Assembly: GCF_009665255.1 (NCBI RefSeq)
Contig: NZ_CP035686.1
Location: 1,054,001-1,118,000, forward strand
DNA: 64,000 nt
Origin: Vibrio metoecus
GTDB lineage: Bacteria > Pseudomonadota > Gammaproteobacteria > Enterobacterales > Vibrionaceae
Direction of reading: 5' to 3'
The notes below the pieces were generated by a model that saw only the letters and a list, made by a program, of their open reading frames with translations, ran no database searches and was not told where the DNA came from. Below, in pieces: positions 44,559 to 52,796 of the stretch (the stretch's first letter is position 1; each line of letters opens with the position of its first letter). Position numbers and translations under genes: made by a program.

Positions 44559-45182
44559 ATGAATTATTTTGAAAGTCCGTTTGCTGGCAAACCAATCCAA
44601 GAACAGATCACCAACCCCAATATCATTGTGGGGCGCCATAGCTACTACTCAGGCTATTACCACGCTCATAGCTTTGATGATTGCGCGCGTTATCTCAGCC
44701 CTGAGCGTAACGATGTCGATAAATTAATCATTGGCAGTTTCTGCTCGATTGGTTCAGGCGCGGTATTTATGATGGCAGGTAATCAAGGCCATAGAGTCGA
44801 TTGGGCTAGTACCTTTCCTTTTTTCTATCAGCAAAATCCGAACTTCGCAGAGGCCAAAGATGGGTTTTCCAGAGCGGGCGACACCTGCATTGGGAATGAT
44901 GTTTGGATTGGCTCTGAAGCGATGATTATGCCAGGTATTACGGTGGGTGATGGCGCAATCATTGCAAGCCGGGCTGTTGTGACCAAGGATGTAGCGCCTT
45001 ACGAAGTTGTAGGCTCTAACCCTGCTAAGCACATTAAATATCGGTTTAGTCCAGCACACATTGAGATGCTGTTAGAGATGCAGTGGTGGACATGGCCAGA
45101 TGAACGTTTGAGTCAATGTATGGATTTGATGTGCTCGGCGGATATTAGTGGCCTTTACCAGTTTTGGAAGTCGTTTCAGTAA
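44559..45182 (+). CDS. CatB/Vat-like xenobiotic acetyltransferase (left-handed beta-helix)
   Basis: This 207-residue hexapeptide-repeat acyltransferase has the CatB/Vat signature: DKLIIGSFCSIGSGAVFMMAGNQGHRVDWASTFPF, with the catalytic His in NQGHR, and the insertion typical of type-B chloramphenicol acetyltransferases. The coil repeats (IGNDVWIGSEAMIMPGITVGDGAIIASRAVVTKDV) finish with a helical C-terminus. It may acetylate chloramphenicol, streptogramin A or a natural substrate. Chromosomal copies need not give resistance. I see no integron attC-like site around it. Confidence 0.85.
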   Translation: MNYFESPFAGKPIQEQITNPNIIVGRHSYYSGYYHAHSFDDCARYLSPERNDVDKLIIGSFCSIGSGAVFMMAGNQGHRVDWASTFPFFYQQNPNFAEAKDGFSRAGDTCIGNDVWIGSEAMIMPGITVGDGAIIASRAVVTKDVAPYEVVGSNPAKHIKYRFSPAHIEMLLEMQWWTWPDERLSQCMDLMCSADISGLYQFWKSFQ

Positions 45183-45228
45183 ACCCAAAGGAAATAGATA
45201 AAATCGCGTTGATAGTAGGCACCGCTCA

Positions 45229-45627
45229 GTGGAAGTAACCGATCAATTGGTGGCGATTATGTTGCCTTCTTTGATTCACCGTATCGGTGGGGAGACAGTA
45301 AAGCGTTTGAAGCAGCAAGCTCTACCCTTGGGTTGTGAGTTCAAACGTATTCGCCGCTCACGCAACTGGCAGTTGATGGGGGAGGCGATGGCTATTCAGG
45401 CTTTTCTTATCCAACTTAGAGTGGAAGATGACCGTGAAGTTGAGTATTTGATCAAAAAGTTAGACGCCGGATTAAGGCTGCACAGTGATAAGTTGGAGCC
45501 TTTAGAAGCCAAATTGCAGCGCTTAGTTGCGCAGAACCCGTCGATAACGTTAGCAGAACTGATGGCAGCTACTCATTGCAGCTTGATTCAAGCACGAGCC
45601 GCACGTTTTGCTGAGGAGCTGGATTGA
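45229..45627 (+). CDS. small protein annotated in vibrios as ribosome-recycling-factor-like
   Basis: This 132-residue protein begins at a GTG (MEVTDQLVAIMLPSLIHRIGGETVK) without a strong ribosome site; a slightly later TTG or ATG is possible. The segment FKRIRRSRNWQLMGEAMAIQAF is basic. The C-terminus has a helical part, DKLEPLEAKLQRLVAQNPSITLAELMAATHCSLIQARAAR, that resembles an HTH-like fold. I recall close Vibrio proteins named ribosome recycling factor family, but the length is far below true RRF (~185). Function is unknown. Confidence 0.65.
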   Translation: MEVTDQLVAIMLPSLIHRIGGETVKRLKQQALPLGCEFKRIRRSRNWQLMGEAMAIQAFLIQLRVEDDREVEYLIKKLDAGLRLHSDKLEPLEAKLQRLVAQNPSITLAELMAATHCSLIQARAARFAEELD

Positions 45628-45697
45628 AGCTATGCATCTTGCTGATCTGATTGCAAATAGCAGCACGGTGAAAAGTATTTCAAGTGTCTAAAACGGT

Positions 45698-45740
45698 GAA
45701 ACCCCGACAGTTGGTAGCTATCGGGGTTTCGAATTTTTAG
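45698..45740 (+). terminator. rho-independent terminator after the RRF-like gene
   Basis: GAAACCCCGA and TCGGGGTTTC form a perfect 10-bp stem around 13 bases, followed by GAATTTTT. Confidence 0.8.
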
Positions 45741-45817
45741 ATTTCTCGGTTGGTAATGCCGATGATCTTATTTATGCAAAAGGCTGGATTTAATCCGAAT
45801 AATTCCTTGGTAGGGAA

Positions 45818-46096
45818 TTAGATACGGATGAAGTCCATGTGCTCAACTTTTGGCTTGTACGCGTGGCGTTGAACGTCTTGTGGTTTCACTTTCACTTCTT
45901 GGCCGTCGATAACCAGAACGATAGCTTCGTAAAACTCAGGCTTGTCCATTTGGTTCATCACGTCATCGTGGTTCAGTGAGATAGAAACTGGAGCTGCTTC
46001 ACCACCGTAAACGATCGCTGGGAAGTAACCAGTGTTACGTAGGCGGCGGCTCGCACCTTTACCTAGATCAGTACGTAATACTGCTTCGAATTTCAT
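45818..46096 (-). CDS. rplY: 50S ribosomal protein L25
   Basis: This 92-residue short-form L25 binds 5S rRNA loop E. It begins MKFEAVLRTDLGKGASRRLRN and ends KPKVEHMDFIRI, matching the E. coli form in length and without the CTC extension. The ATG at 46096 is chosen over an upstream frame because the family starts here. The gene has its own promoter and an upstream hairpin leader. In E. coli L25 represses its own translation. In enterics rplY adjoins radD; here a sensor-kinase operon lies between. Confidence 0.96.
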   Translation of the reverse strand: MKFEAVLRTDLGKGASRRLRNTGYFPAIVYGGEAAPVSISLNHDDVMNQMDKPEFYEAIVLVIDGQEVKVKPQDVQRHAYKPKVEHMDFIRI

Positions 46097-46129
46097 AGTA
46101 TTTACTCTCAAATTAGTAAAAAACAGAGT

Positions 46130-46157
46130 GACAGGACAATGCGACCTTGTCCTTGTC
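46130..46157 (-). promoter_or_regulatory. hairpin in the rplY leader
   Basis: On the minus strand GACAAGGACA pairs with TGTCCTGTC, with one bulged A, around a 9-base loop, 34 bases before the rplY start. E. coli rplY is autogenously repressed through its leader, so this could be the L25 target. No sequence identity with the E. coli site is claimed. Confidence 0.5.
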
Positions 46158-46254
46158 GTAGAGTTTCTAAGCCTATAAATAGGGTCAGAAACGAGCGCGG
46201 ATACTAGCATTCATTGACTGGCCGAGCAACTGAAAATCGGCGTTTATACGGTTT

Positions 46255-47628
46255 TTAGCGTGATTTGGCTGCTTTTACATCGTGTGACGGTTTTTTTAAC
46301 GTGAGCGTTGCTTTTAAACCACCCAAACGACTCTCACCCAACGCCAGAGCGCCACGATAACTGTGTGCCATTTCACTCACAATATTAAGGCCAAGCCCAG
46401 TACCGGGTGTGGTTTCATCTAAGCGAACGCCACGTTTTAACGCTTTCTCAATATTGTCCGCCGGAATCCCTTGCCCATCATCTTCGATACAGATCTGTAC
46501 CCAATGTTCATCTATAGGGTGGCTATGAACGCGAATAAGGCTATTTGCCCATTTATAGCCGTTTTCGAGCAGATTACCGATCATTTCATCGAAATCAGTC
46601 GGTTCAACGGTCACTTCCAAGTCTGAATCAAGCTCATTGACCAGCGTGATTTCTCGCTCAGCATAGACTTTGTCAAATGCTTGCGAAATCGCATCCACCC
46701 TTAAACTTGGCGAGGTTTTGACGGCAAGAATGTTGGCGGAACCTGCCATACGAGCTCGACCCAGATGATAGTCAATTTGCTGTTGGATCTGTTCTACGGA
46801 AGGTTGTAATCGAGCCTTGAGCTGTGAACTTTCCAGTTGTGCAACTTCGTTTTTAAGTACGGAGAGCGGCGTTTTCAGTGCATGTGACAGATTACCCGCA
46901 TGATGGCGCGCTCGTTCTAACAATTCTTGGTAGTGGAACAGTAAAGCGTTGAGGTCATTCACCAGTGGTGAAATCTCTTTCGGGTAATCACCATTCACAG
47001 CATTTTGCTGACCATTACGCAATGCGGCCAGTTCGCGTTGCATTTTAGAGAGCGGCCGAAGTGACCACGTCACTTGTGCTCCAATCAAAATCAGTATTCC
47101 ACTAAACAGCAGTCCTAAAATCATCCACAACTCTTTGCTGACTCGCTGCAATGTCGCTTTAAGTGGTGCATCGTCTAGGCCAATTGTGATGGTGATCGGC
47201 TGTGAAAAATCCGGTAAATAAACGGTACGTTTTAGCACAATCAAAGATTCACCATTTGCACCGCGATAAACCGTGTCGTGCACATGCGATTCTTCGGTTA
47301 AAAAACGATCCCACAATGAACGTGAACGCAAGGTTTGTTTACCCAAGGTGGCTGACCAATACAACCCGCTGTACGGCTGCGCAAAACGCGGATCGGCAAG
47401 GCGAGTTGTAAGGGTAAGCTGCCCTTGCGGATTGGCTTCCAGATTGGCGGTGATCTCATCCATCGAGAGTTGCAACTGGCTTTGCACATCTTGAATCAAG
47501 TATTGATGAATGAGGCTTGGAATCAGGTAACCCGCCGCTAGGATCATTGCACTAAGCCACAACGTGGCTGCGAGCAGCAAGCGGGTTTTTAAACTGAGAT
47601 GGCGTAAAAAATGTGGCTTAGCAGGCAT
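46255..47628 (-). CDS. sensor histidine kinase (PhoQ/QseC-like)
   Basis: This 457-residue sensor has TM1 at ~20-40, a periplasmic region (~41-165, including PYSGLYWSATLGKQ), and TM2 at ~166-186. A HAMP-like linker leads to HisKA with His in GNLSHALKTPLSVLKNE. HATPase_c follows, with N box MIGNLLENGYKWA, G1 EDDGQGIP and G2 GTGLGLNIV. The start is an internal ATG overlapping the regulator gene by 11 bp. Some annotations place it with PhoQ. The acidic PhoQ patch that binds Mg2+ is not obvious, so I leave it unnamed. It differs from the V. cholerae CarRS/VprAB pair by location. Confidence 0.85.
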   Translation of the reverse strand: MPAKPHFLRHLSLKTRLLLAATLWLSAMILAAGYLIPSLIHQYLIQDVQSQLQLSMDEITANLEANPQGQLTLTTRLADPRFAQPYSGLYWSATLGKQTLRSRSLWDRFLTEESHVHDTVYRGANGESLIVLKRTVYLPDFSQPITITIGLDDAPLKATLQRVSKELWMILGLLFSGILILIGAQVTWSLRPLSKMQRELAALRNGQQNAVNGDYPKEISPLVNDLNALLFHYQELLERARHHAGNLSHALKTPLSVLKNEVAQLESSQLKARLQPSVEQIQQQIDYHLGRARMAGSANILAVKTSPSLRVDAISQAFDKVYAEREITLVNELDSDLEVTVEPTDFDEMIGNLLENGYKWANSLIRVHSHPIDEHWVQICIEDDGQGIPADNIEKALKRGVRLDETTPGTGLGLNIVSEMAHSYRGALALGESRLGGLKATLTLKKPSHDVKAAKSR

Positions 47629-48277
47629 GCAGTTGATATCCAAGACCGCGTACAGTTTTGATCACATCTGGCGCAATTTTTTTACGCAAACGACCAATAA
47701 AAACTTCAATGGTGTTGGAGTCGCGATCGAAATCCTGTTTATAGATATGCTCTACCAGCTCAGTACGCGAAATCACTTTCTCTGGGTTATGCATGAAATA
47801 CGCGATCACTTTATATTCTAAGGCCGTGAGGCTAATTGCTTGTCCACGCCACATCACTTTGGAAGTGCGTGTATCTAAACTGAGATCGCCCACTTGCATG
47901 ACTGGGGAGGCGTTACCCGAAGCACGACGTAATTGAGCACGAATGCGAGCGATCAGCTCCACCATTTCAAAAGGTTTAGTCAGGTAATCATCCGCACCTG
48001 CATTTAAACCTTCTACACGTTGAGTCAGGGTGTCGCGCGCACTCAAAATCACCACGGGTGTGTTGATGTTTTCATCTCGAATGCCTTTAAGTACCGTCAA
48101 ACCATCCAATTTAGGCAGGCCGAGATCGAGCACAATCACGTCCCATTCTTCGGCAGTGGCGCGGTACAGCGCATCAATCCCATCTTGTGAGAGTTCGGGA
48201 ACCCAGCCAGTTTGATCTAAGGCTGATAGGATTTGATTACCCAACTGTACATCATCTTCAACAACTAATATTTTCAT
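47618..48277 (-). CDS. OmpR-family response regulator (PhoP-like)
   Basis: This 219-residue regulator has a receiver domain (1-115) with acidic pair VEDD, phospho-Asp in VLDLGLPKLDG (residue ~51) and Lys in YLTKPF. The C-terminal winged-helix domain (~125-219) has VIAYFMHNPEKVISRTELVEHIYKQDFDRDSNTIEVFIGRLRKKI. The form is close to PhoP/QseB. It sits between a PepSY protein and the kinase in a three-gene operon. Targets cannot be read here; Vibrio PhoP homologs affect envelope and polymyxin responses. Confidence 0.88.
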   Translation of the reverse strand: MKILVVEDDVQLGNQILSALDQTGWVPELSQDGIDALYRATAEEWDVIVLDLGLPKLDGLTVLKGIRDENINTPVVILSARDTLTQRVEGLNAGADDYLTKPFEMVELIARIRAQLRRASGNASPVMQVGDLSLDTRTSKVMWRGQAISLTALEYKVIAYFMHNPEKVISRTELVEHIYKQDFDRDSNTIEVFIGRLRKKIAPDVIKTVRGLGYQLHAC

Positions 48278-48288
48278 GGCTTGCTCGG

Positions 48289-48690
48289 TTATTTTTTTAT
48301 AGCACGAATGACGTTGCGTCCGCGAATCGACATCAATTCAAGCGTGGCAGCATTATATTCCACGCGGAATACTTGGTTGTCATACACCAATTTCAGCTCA
48401 TAAATCCATTCGCTGTCGTCTTCATCAAGTTCAACTTTGATTAAGCGTCCATTCAGTTGTTGATCAACAGTGGCATAGAGTTCTGCAAATGGACGAATAA
48501 GGCCTTTTTGAACGGCGCGGTAAACGTCATCTTGGTCTTCATCAATTTCGATCTGCGTCCCTTCACGATACGAACCTTGTTCCCAATCTTGCACTTTGTT
48601 ATCGGCGTGAGCAGGAAATATGAACCCTAAAAAGAGCACTAGGAGTAGGGTACTCGCTTGCGGCTTCAGCGGCATATGGAGAATGTGCAT
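48289..48690 (-). CDS. PepSY-domain periplasmic protein
   Basis: This 133-residue protein starts at the ATG at 48690, with AGGT upstream. A second ATG five codons later is possible. A signal sequence (ending FPAHA) precedes an acidic linker EIDEDQDDVYRAVQKGLIRPFAELY. The PepSY domain NGRLIKVELDEDDSEWIYELKLVYDNQVFRVEYNAATLELM follows. It is the first gene of the operon with the regulator and the kinase, 11 bp away. PepSY partners often modulate a kinase. That role here is inference from gene order. Confidence 0.82.
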   Translation of the reverse strand: MHILHMPLKPQASTLLLVLFLGFIFPAHADNKVQDWEQGSYREGTQIEIDEDQDDVYRAVQKGLIRPFAELYATVDQQLNGRLIKVELDEDDSEWIYELKLVYDNQVFRVEYNAATLELMSIRGRNVIRAIKK

Positions 48691-48798
48691 AGTCAATACC
48701 TGAATTTTGAATCTGTTGCCGAGTATAGCCGGAGAAAAATGAACAGAAAGTGAATTCATTTTCAACTCTTTCCGGTTTGCAGGGGATAGTTGTTATTT

Positions 48799-50565
48799 CT
48801 AGGGCTGTAATGGCTTGCTCTCAGTTGGAGAAACAAACTCATCGGCAAACACTTTGTCACGGATTGCCCAGAAACGGCCAGATTTGCGAGCAATCACAAA
48901 CAATGGCGGACGAAAACGGTGCTGATGATCCACCACTTTAGCCGGCGTTGCGGCCTCAAATGGACGATGTTTATCCGCCAAATGTGGGCGCACAAATTGA
49001 TCGAGAAATTGCTGCTTTTGGCGCGGTGTACTCAACGGCCAAAATTGGTGTACTTGTACGGCATCCTGGCCGTGGTAAGTCACTTGAAGCTGACTTTTCC
49101 CTTTGGCGTCTTTATGAACTTTCAAGCTCATGTCGGTACATTCAAATACCAAGGCATCTTTCAGATTGAGCGCCTCTTTGAGCTTCTTATCAGGGTCAAC
49201 TAACGTGGCATCGCATTCATGGCAGATGCGCGCTGCGATGTCGTTATCCGCACCACATTCATTGCAGTATTTCGCACGAAAACGGTAACCACAATGTTCA
49301 CGCTCGCCTGTTTCATCATCAGTGAAAAAACCTTGGCAGCGGCGGCCATAATGTTCAAGCAAGAAGCCGTTCGCATCCAGCTTGCCCCAAAAATTATTGT
49401 TAAAACCACAAGCAGGGCAGGGAATAGTGATGATTTCGCTGTCTGAATCGGGTTTCGGATCGCCCACTTCAGGTTGATATAAATCGTACTGATTACCCGC
49501 ATAGTCGAGTACCAAGCAGTCGGTTTTACCGGAGGAAAGGCGCAGCCCGCGGCCAATGATCTGCTGATATAAGCTGACTGATTCGGTGGGGCGTAAAATC
49601 GCAATCAAATCGACATGCGGCGCATCAAACCCAGTGGTGAGCACGGATACATTGACCAAAAACTTTATTTGCTGCTGTTTGAAGGCTTGGATGATGCGGT
49701 CACGTTCTGGCGTTGGGGTATCCCCAATCACTAGAGCGGAGTGCTCGGTGGGCAGTAAGCGATAAATCTCTTCGGCGTGGCGCACGGTCGCAGCAAAAAT
49801 CATCACTCCTTGTCGATCTTTAGCAAACTGAATGATCTGCGCGATAATTTGCGGTGTGGCGCGTTGTGACTGTTCAATCACTAAATCGAGTTCAGATTCG
49901 CGGTAACGCCCAGTATTGGCTGGTTTAAGCTGTGAGAAGTCGTAACTCATCACGGGTGTATCAATCAGTTTCGCGGGGGTGAGAAAGCCTTCATCGAGCA
50001 GATAATGAATCGGCAGCTCAAAAATACAATCGCGGAAAAAACGGGACTCTTCGCTGCGTACTAAACCGCGAGTGTGGTACTGATAGAGCCATCCCATTCC
50101 GAGCCGATAAGGAGTTGCAGTCAACCCTAACACTTTCATTCCCGGATTGAGTTCCAACAAGTGGCTGATCACTTTTTGATAGCTACTGTTTTTGTCATCG
50201 GGTACACGATGGCATTCATCAATCACCAATAAAGAGAACTGGTTTTGGAACTCGGATAAGTTGCGAACTACTGATTGTACTGAGGCAAACACGACTTGTT
50301 GGTCGGTTTCTTTACGGCCTAATCCTGCCGAAAAAATGGCTCCCGTCAGGCCATAGCCTTCATATTTGGCGTGGTTTTGCTCAACCAGTTCTTTGACATG
50401 CGCCAATACCAATACGCGACCACGTGCAAGGCGGGCGAGTTCTGCAATCACTAAGCTTTTGCCCGCACCGGTCGGGAGCACAATCACGGCTGGGGTCGAG
50501 TGCTGGCGAAAATAGTGCACGACGGCTTTGACTGAGTCGGCTTGATAAGGTCGTAACGTATACAT
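48799..50565 (-). CDS. radD: RadD, superfamily 2 DNA helicase/ATPase
   Basis: This 588-residue protein is very close to E. coli YejH/RadD in length and content. It has Q motif LRPYQADSV, Walker A PTGAGKS and the DECH box VIDECHRVP. Motif III is LTATPYRL, and the C-terminal motifs are TTGFDAPHVDL and IGRGLRL. Two zinc-binding regions follow (CPACGFNNNFWG and YCNECGADNDIAARICHEC). RadD aids repair of damaged DNA with RecA and SSB. The start at the ATG at 50565 (MYTLRPYQ) matches the family. The upstream extension overlaps the rsuA promoter and lacks a ribosome site. Confidence 0.94.
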   Translation of the reverse strand: MYTLRPYQADSVKAVVHYFRQHSTPAVIVLPTGAGKSLVIAELARLARGRVLVLAHVKELVEQNHAKYEGYGLTGAIFSAGLGRKETDQQVVFASVQSVVRNLSEFQNQFSLLVIDECHRVPDDKNSSYQKVISHLLELNPGMKVLGLTATPYRLGMGWLYQYHTRGLVRSEESRFFRDCIFELPIHYLLDEGFLTPAKLIDTPVMSYDFSQLKPANTGRYRESELDLVIEQSQRATPQIIAQIIQFAKDRQGVMIFAATVRHAEEIYRLLPTEHSALVIGDTPTPERDRIIQAFKQQQIKFLVNVSVLTTGFDAPHVDLIAILRPTESVSLYQQIIGRGLRLSSGKTDCLVLDYAGNQYDLYQPEVGDPKPDSDSEIITIPCPACGFNNNFWGKLDANGFLLEHYGRRCQGFFTDDETGEREHCGYRFRAKYCNECGADNDIAARICHECDATLVDPDKKLKEALNLKDALVFECTDMSLKVHKDAKGKSQLQVTYHGQDAVQVHQFWPLSTPRQKQQFLDQFVRPHLADKHRPFEAATPAKVVDHQHRFRPPLFVIARKSGRFWAIRDKVFADEFVSPTESKPLQP

Positions 50566-50698
50566 CCGATGGGAGTTACCGAAGTTGTTTGGGCAATTGA
50601 TGTGTTTTGCATCGCTTAGGATGCGTGACATGCAATTGCGCTGGGTAATTATGGTGACAGGTCTGTATAATAGCCGACTTCAAGCAGATGAGGTAAGC

Positions 50699-51394
50699 AT
50701 GCGTTTAGACAAATTCCTGTGTGATGCGCTCGGTACGACGCGCAAAGAATCCACTCAACTTCTCAAAAGTGGTGAAGTGACCGTTGATGATGTTGTACAA
50801 AAAAGTGGCGCGTTCAAGCTCAAAGAGACTTCATGCGTTGAGTGGCAAGATCGCGAAATCACGCTGCACGGCCCACGCTATATCATGATGCATAAGCCTG
50901 ACGGTGTGGTCTGCTCACATGAAGATGGCTTCAACCAAACTGCTTTTACCTTGCTTGATGAAGTGAATATTGAAGATTTGCATTTCGCAGGCCGCTTGGA
51001 TGTCGATACCACAGGTTTACTGCTGATTACCGATGATGGCCAGTGGTCACACCGTGTGACTTCACCAAAACATAAGTGTGAGAAAACGTACCGCGTGTGG
51101 TTGGCCGATCCCATTCAAGCTGATTACGCTGAGCAATTCACTAAAGGCATCGAATTACGCGGTGAGCGTGAATTGACCTTGCCAGCACAGTTGGAAATTG
51201 TCAGTGAAACCGAAGCGCTGCTGACCATTCATGAAGGCAAATACCACCAAGTGAAACGCATGTTTGCGGCGTTGGGTAATAAAGTCATTGGGTTACATCG
51301 TGAGAGAATTGGTCAAATCACATTGGATGAGGCATTAGAGCCCGGCGAATACCGCTATTTAACAGAAGACGAAGTCGCTTCAATCTGGAAATAA
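50699..51394 (+). CDS. rsuA: RsuA, 16S rRNA pseudouridine-516 synthase
   Basis: This 231-residue enzyme has an N-terminal S4 domain (MRLDKFLCDALGTTRKESTQLLKSGEVTVDDV), the catalytic motif FAGRLDVDTTGLLLITDDG, with the Asp nucleophile in GRLDVDT, and the C-terminal GKYHQVKRMFAALG. This makes pseudouridine 516 in 16S rRNA. I chose the ATG at 50699 because GAGGT lies 5 bases upstream and the protein then matches RsuA. It lies divergent from radD and is followed by bcr, as in E. coli. Confidence 0.95.
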   Translation: MRLDKFLCDALGTTRKESTQLLKSGEVTVDDVVQKSGAFKLKETSCVEWQDREITLHGPRYIMMHKPDGVVCSHEDGFNQTAFTLLDEVNIEDLHFAGRLDVDTTGLLLITDDGQWSHRVTSPKHKCEKTYRVWLADPIQADYAEQFTKGIELRGERELTLPAQLEIVSETEALLTIHEGKYHQVKRMFAALGNKVIGLHRERIGQITLDEALEPGEYRYLTEDEVASIWK

Positions 51395-51537
51395 ACAAAG
51401 ATTTAGGAAATAGATTGTTTCCGAATTAGAACTAGTTAATCGCGGCATTTTTTAAGACCATAGACCGACAGGACTTAGCACTCAGCCTGAGCGTCAAGTC
51501 ACCCACGATTTATTGCCTCATCAAGCAATCTCTGATT

Positions 51538-51561
51538 GGCATACACTGTAAGGTGTATGCC
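51538..51561. repeat. perfect inverted repeat in the bcr leader
   Basis: GGCATACAC-TGTAAG-GTGTATGCC is a 9-bp inverted repeat ending 29 bp before bcr. It could be an operator or an mRNA hairpin. It has no T tail, so it is not a classical terminator. Confidence 0.6.
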
Positions 51562-51590
51562 AAAACATGAATTTAACTCTACGGAGAATT

Positions 51591-52796
51591 ATGTCTGCCC
51601 CAACCATAAATCCCCAACAAGCCCCACAAATGAGCTTGTTGCTTTATATTGTGCTCGGTGCGCTCGGTGCGTTGACACCGCTAGCGATCGACATGTATTT
51701 ACCCGCCATGCCAACCATTGCCCGCGATTTTGGTGTGAACGCCGGTGCGGTACAGATTACCCTGACGGCATACACCGCAGGTTTTGCGATAGGGCAGTTA
51801 CTACATGGTCCTCTTGCTGACAGCTATGGCCGCCGCCCAGTGATGTTATGCGGTATCTTTTTATTCGGCATCGCAGCGATGGTCAGCGCCACCACGAATG
51901 GGATTGATGCGTTAACCTATATTCGTGCAGCGCAAGGTTTTGCAGGCGCTGCTGCCGCGGTAGTTATCCAAGCCGTGGTGCGCGATATGTTTGATCGCGA
52001 AGATTTTGCGCGAGCGATGTCGTTTGTCACTTTAGTGGTGACACTCGCCCCCTTGGTTGCGCCTATGATTGGCGGGCACTTGGCGATTTGGTTCGGTTGG
52101 CGTTCGATTTTCTGGGTACTTGCACTGTTTGCCGCGCTTGTGATCGCAATGGTGATGTGGAAAATTCCTGAAACACTAAGCCCTGAGAATCGTCAACCAT
52201 TGCGTTTTCGTAGCACCATTCGTAACTACTATAATCTTTGCAAAAACCCTGTAGCGATGGGGCTTATTTTCTCGGGTGCTTTTTCATTTGCGGGAATGTT
52301 CGCTTTCTTAACCGCTGGGGCGTTTGTATACATCGATATTTATGGTGTCAGCCCGAGTGAGTTCGGCTACCTGTTTGGACTGAATATCGTGGCGATGATC
52401 GCCATGACCAGCATTAACGGCCGTTTTGTAAAACGAGTTGGTTCGCACAACATGCTGCGTTTTGGCTTATTTATCCAGTTGATTGCTGGGATTGGCCTAT
52501 TCACGAGTTGGTTAATGAATTGGGGATTGTGGGGAACGGTACCTTTTGTGGTGCTGTTTGTTGGCACGATTTCAACGATAGGCAGTAACTCCATGGGATT
52601 ACTGCTAAGTAAATACCCACGCATGGCGGGTACGGCTTCGTCATTAGCGGGGACGCTGCGTTTTGGTACTGGCTCGATTATTGGTGCCGTGGTAGCGGCA
52701 CTGCCGGGTACGGAAACGTGGCCAATGATATTTGTGATGGCCGCTTGCTCTGTGTTATCAGGCGCCTTTTACTGGACGTTAGGAAGAAAAGCGTAA
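51591..52796 (+). CDS. bcr: Bcr/CflA-family multidrug efflux MFS transporter
   Basis: This 401-residue transporter has 12 hydrophobic segments. It has the antiporter motif LTPLAIDMYLPAMPTIARDF in TM1, motif A GPLADSYGRRPVMLCG and the antiporter motif C-type segment in TM5. It exports drugs such as bicyclomycin or sulfonamides by H+ exchange in E. coli. The start ATG has GGAG 6 bases upstream. The next gene's ATG overlaps its stop by one base (TAATG). An inverted repeat in its leader may control it. Confidence 0.92.
   Translation: MSAPTINPQQAPQMSLLLYIVLGALGALTPLAIDMYLPAMPTIARDFGVNAGAVQITLTAYTAGFAIGQLLHGPLADSYGRRPVMLCGIFLFGIAAMVSATTNGIDALTYIRAAQGFAGAAAAVVIQAVVRDMFDREDFARAMSFVTLVVTLAPLVAPMIGGHLAIWFGWRSIFWVLALFAALVIAMVMWKIPETLSPENRQPLRFRSTIRNYYNLCKNPVAMGLIFSGAFSFAGMFAFLTAGAFVYIDIYGVSPSEFGYLFGLNIVAMIAMTSINGRFVKRVGSHNMLRFGLFIQLIAGIGLFTSWLMNWGLWGTVPFVVLFVGTISTIGSNSMGLLLSKYPRMAGTASSLAGTLRFGTGSIIGAVVAALPGTETWPMIFVMAACSVLSGAFYWTLGRKA

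Noticed and set aside
44559..45182. Superintegron cassette
   Set aside because: No attC-like repeats or integrase around the CatB-like gene, and flanking genes are core-like.
46255..48690. CarRS/VprAB regulatory pair
   Set aside because: I first thought of it, but that pair lies elsewhere on the V. cholerae chromosome near the almEFG regulator targets. The name is withheld.
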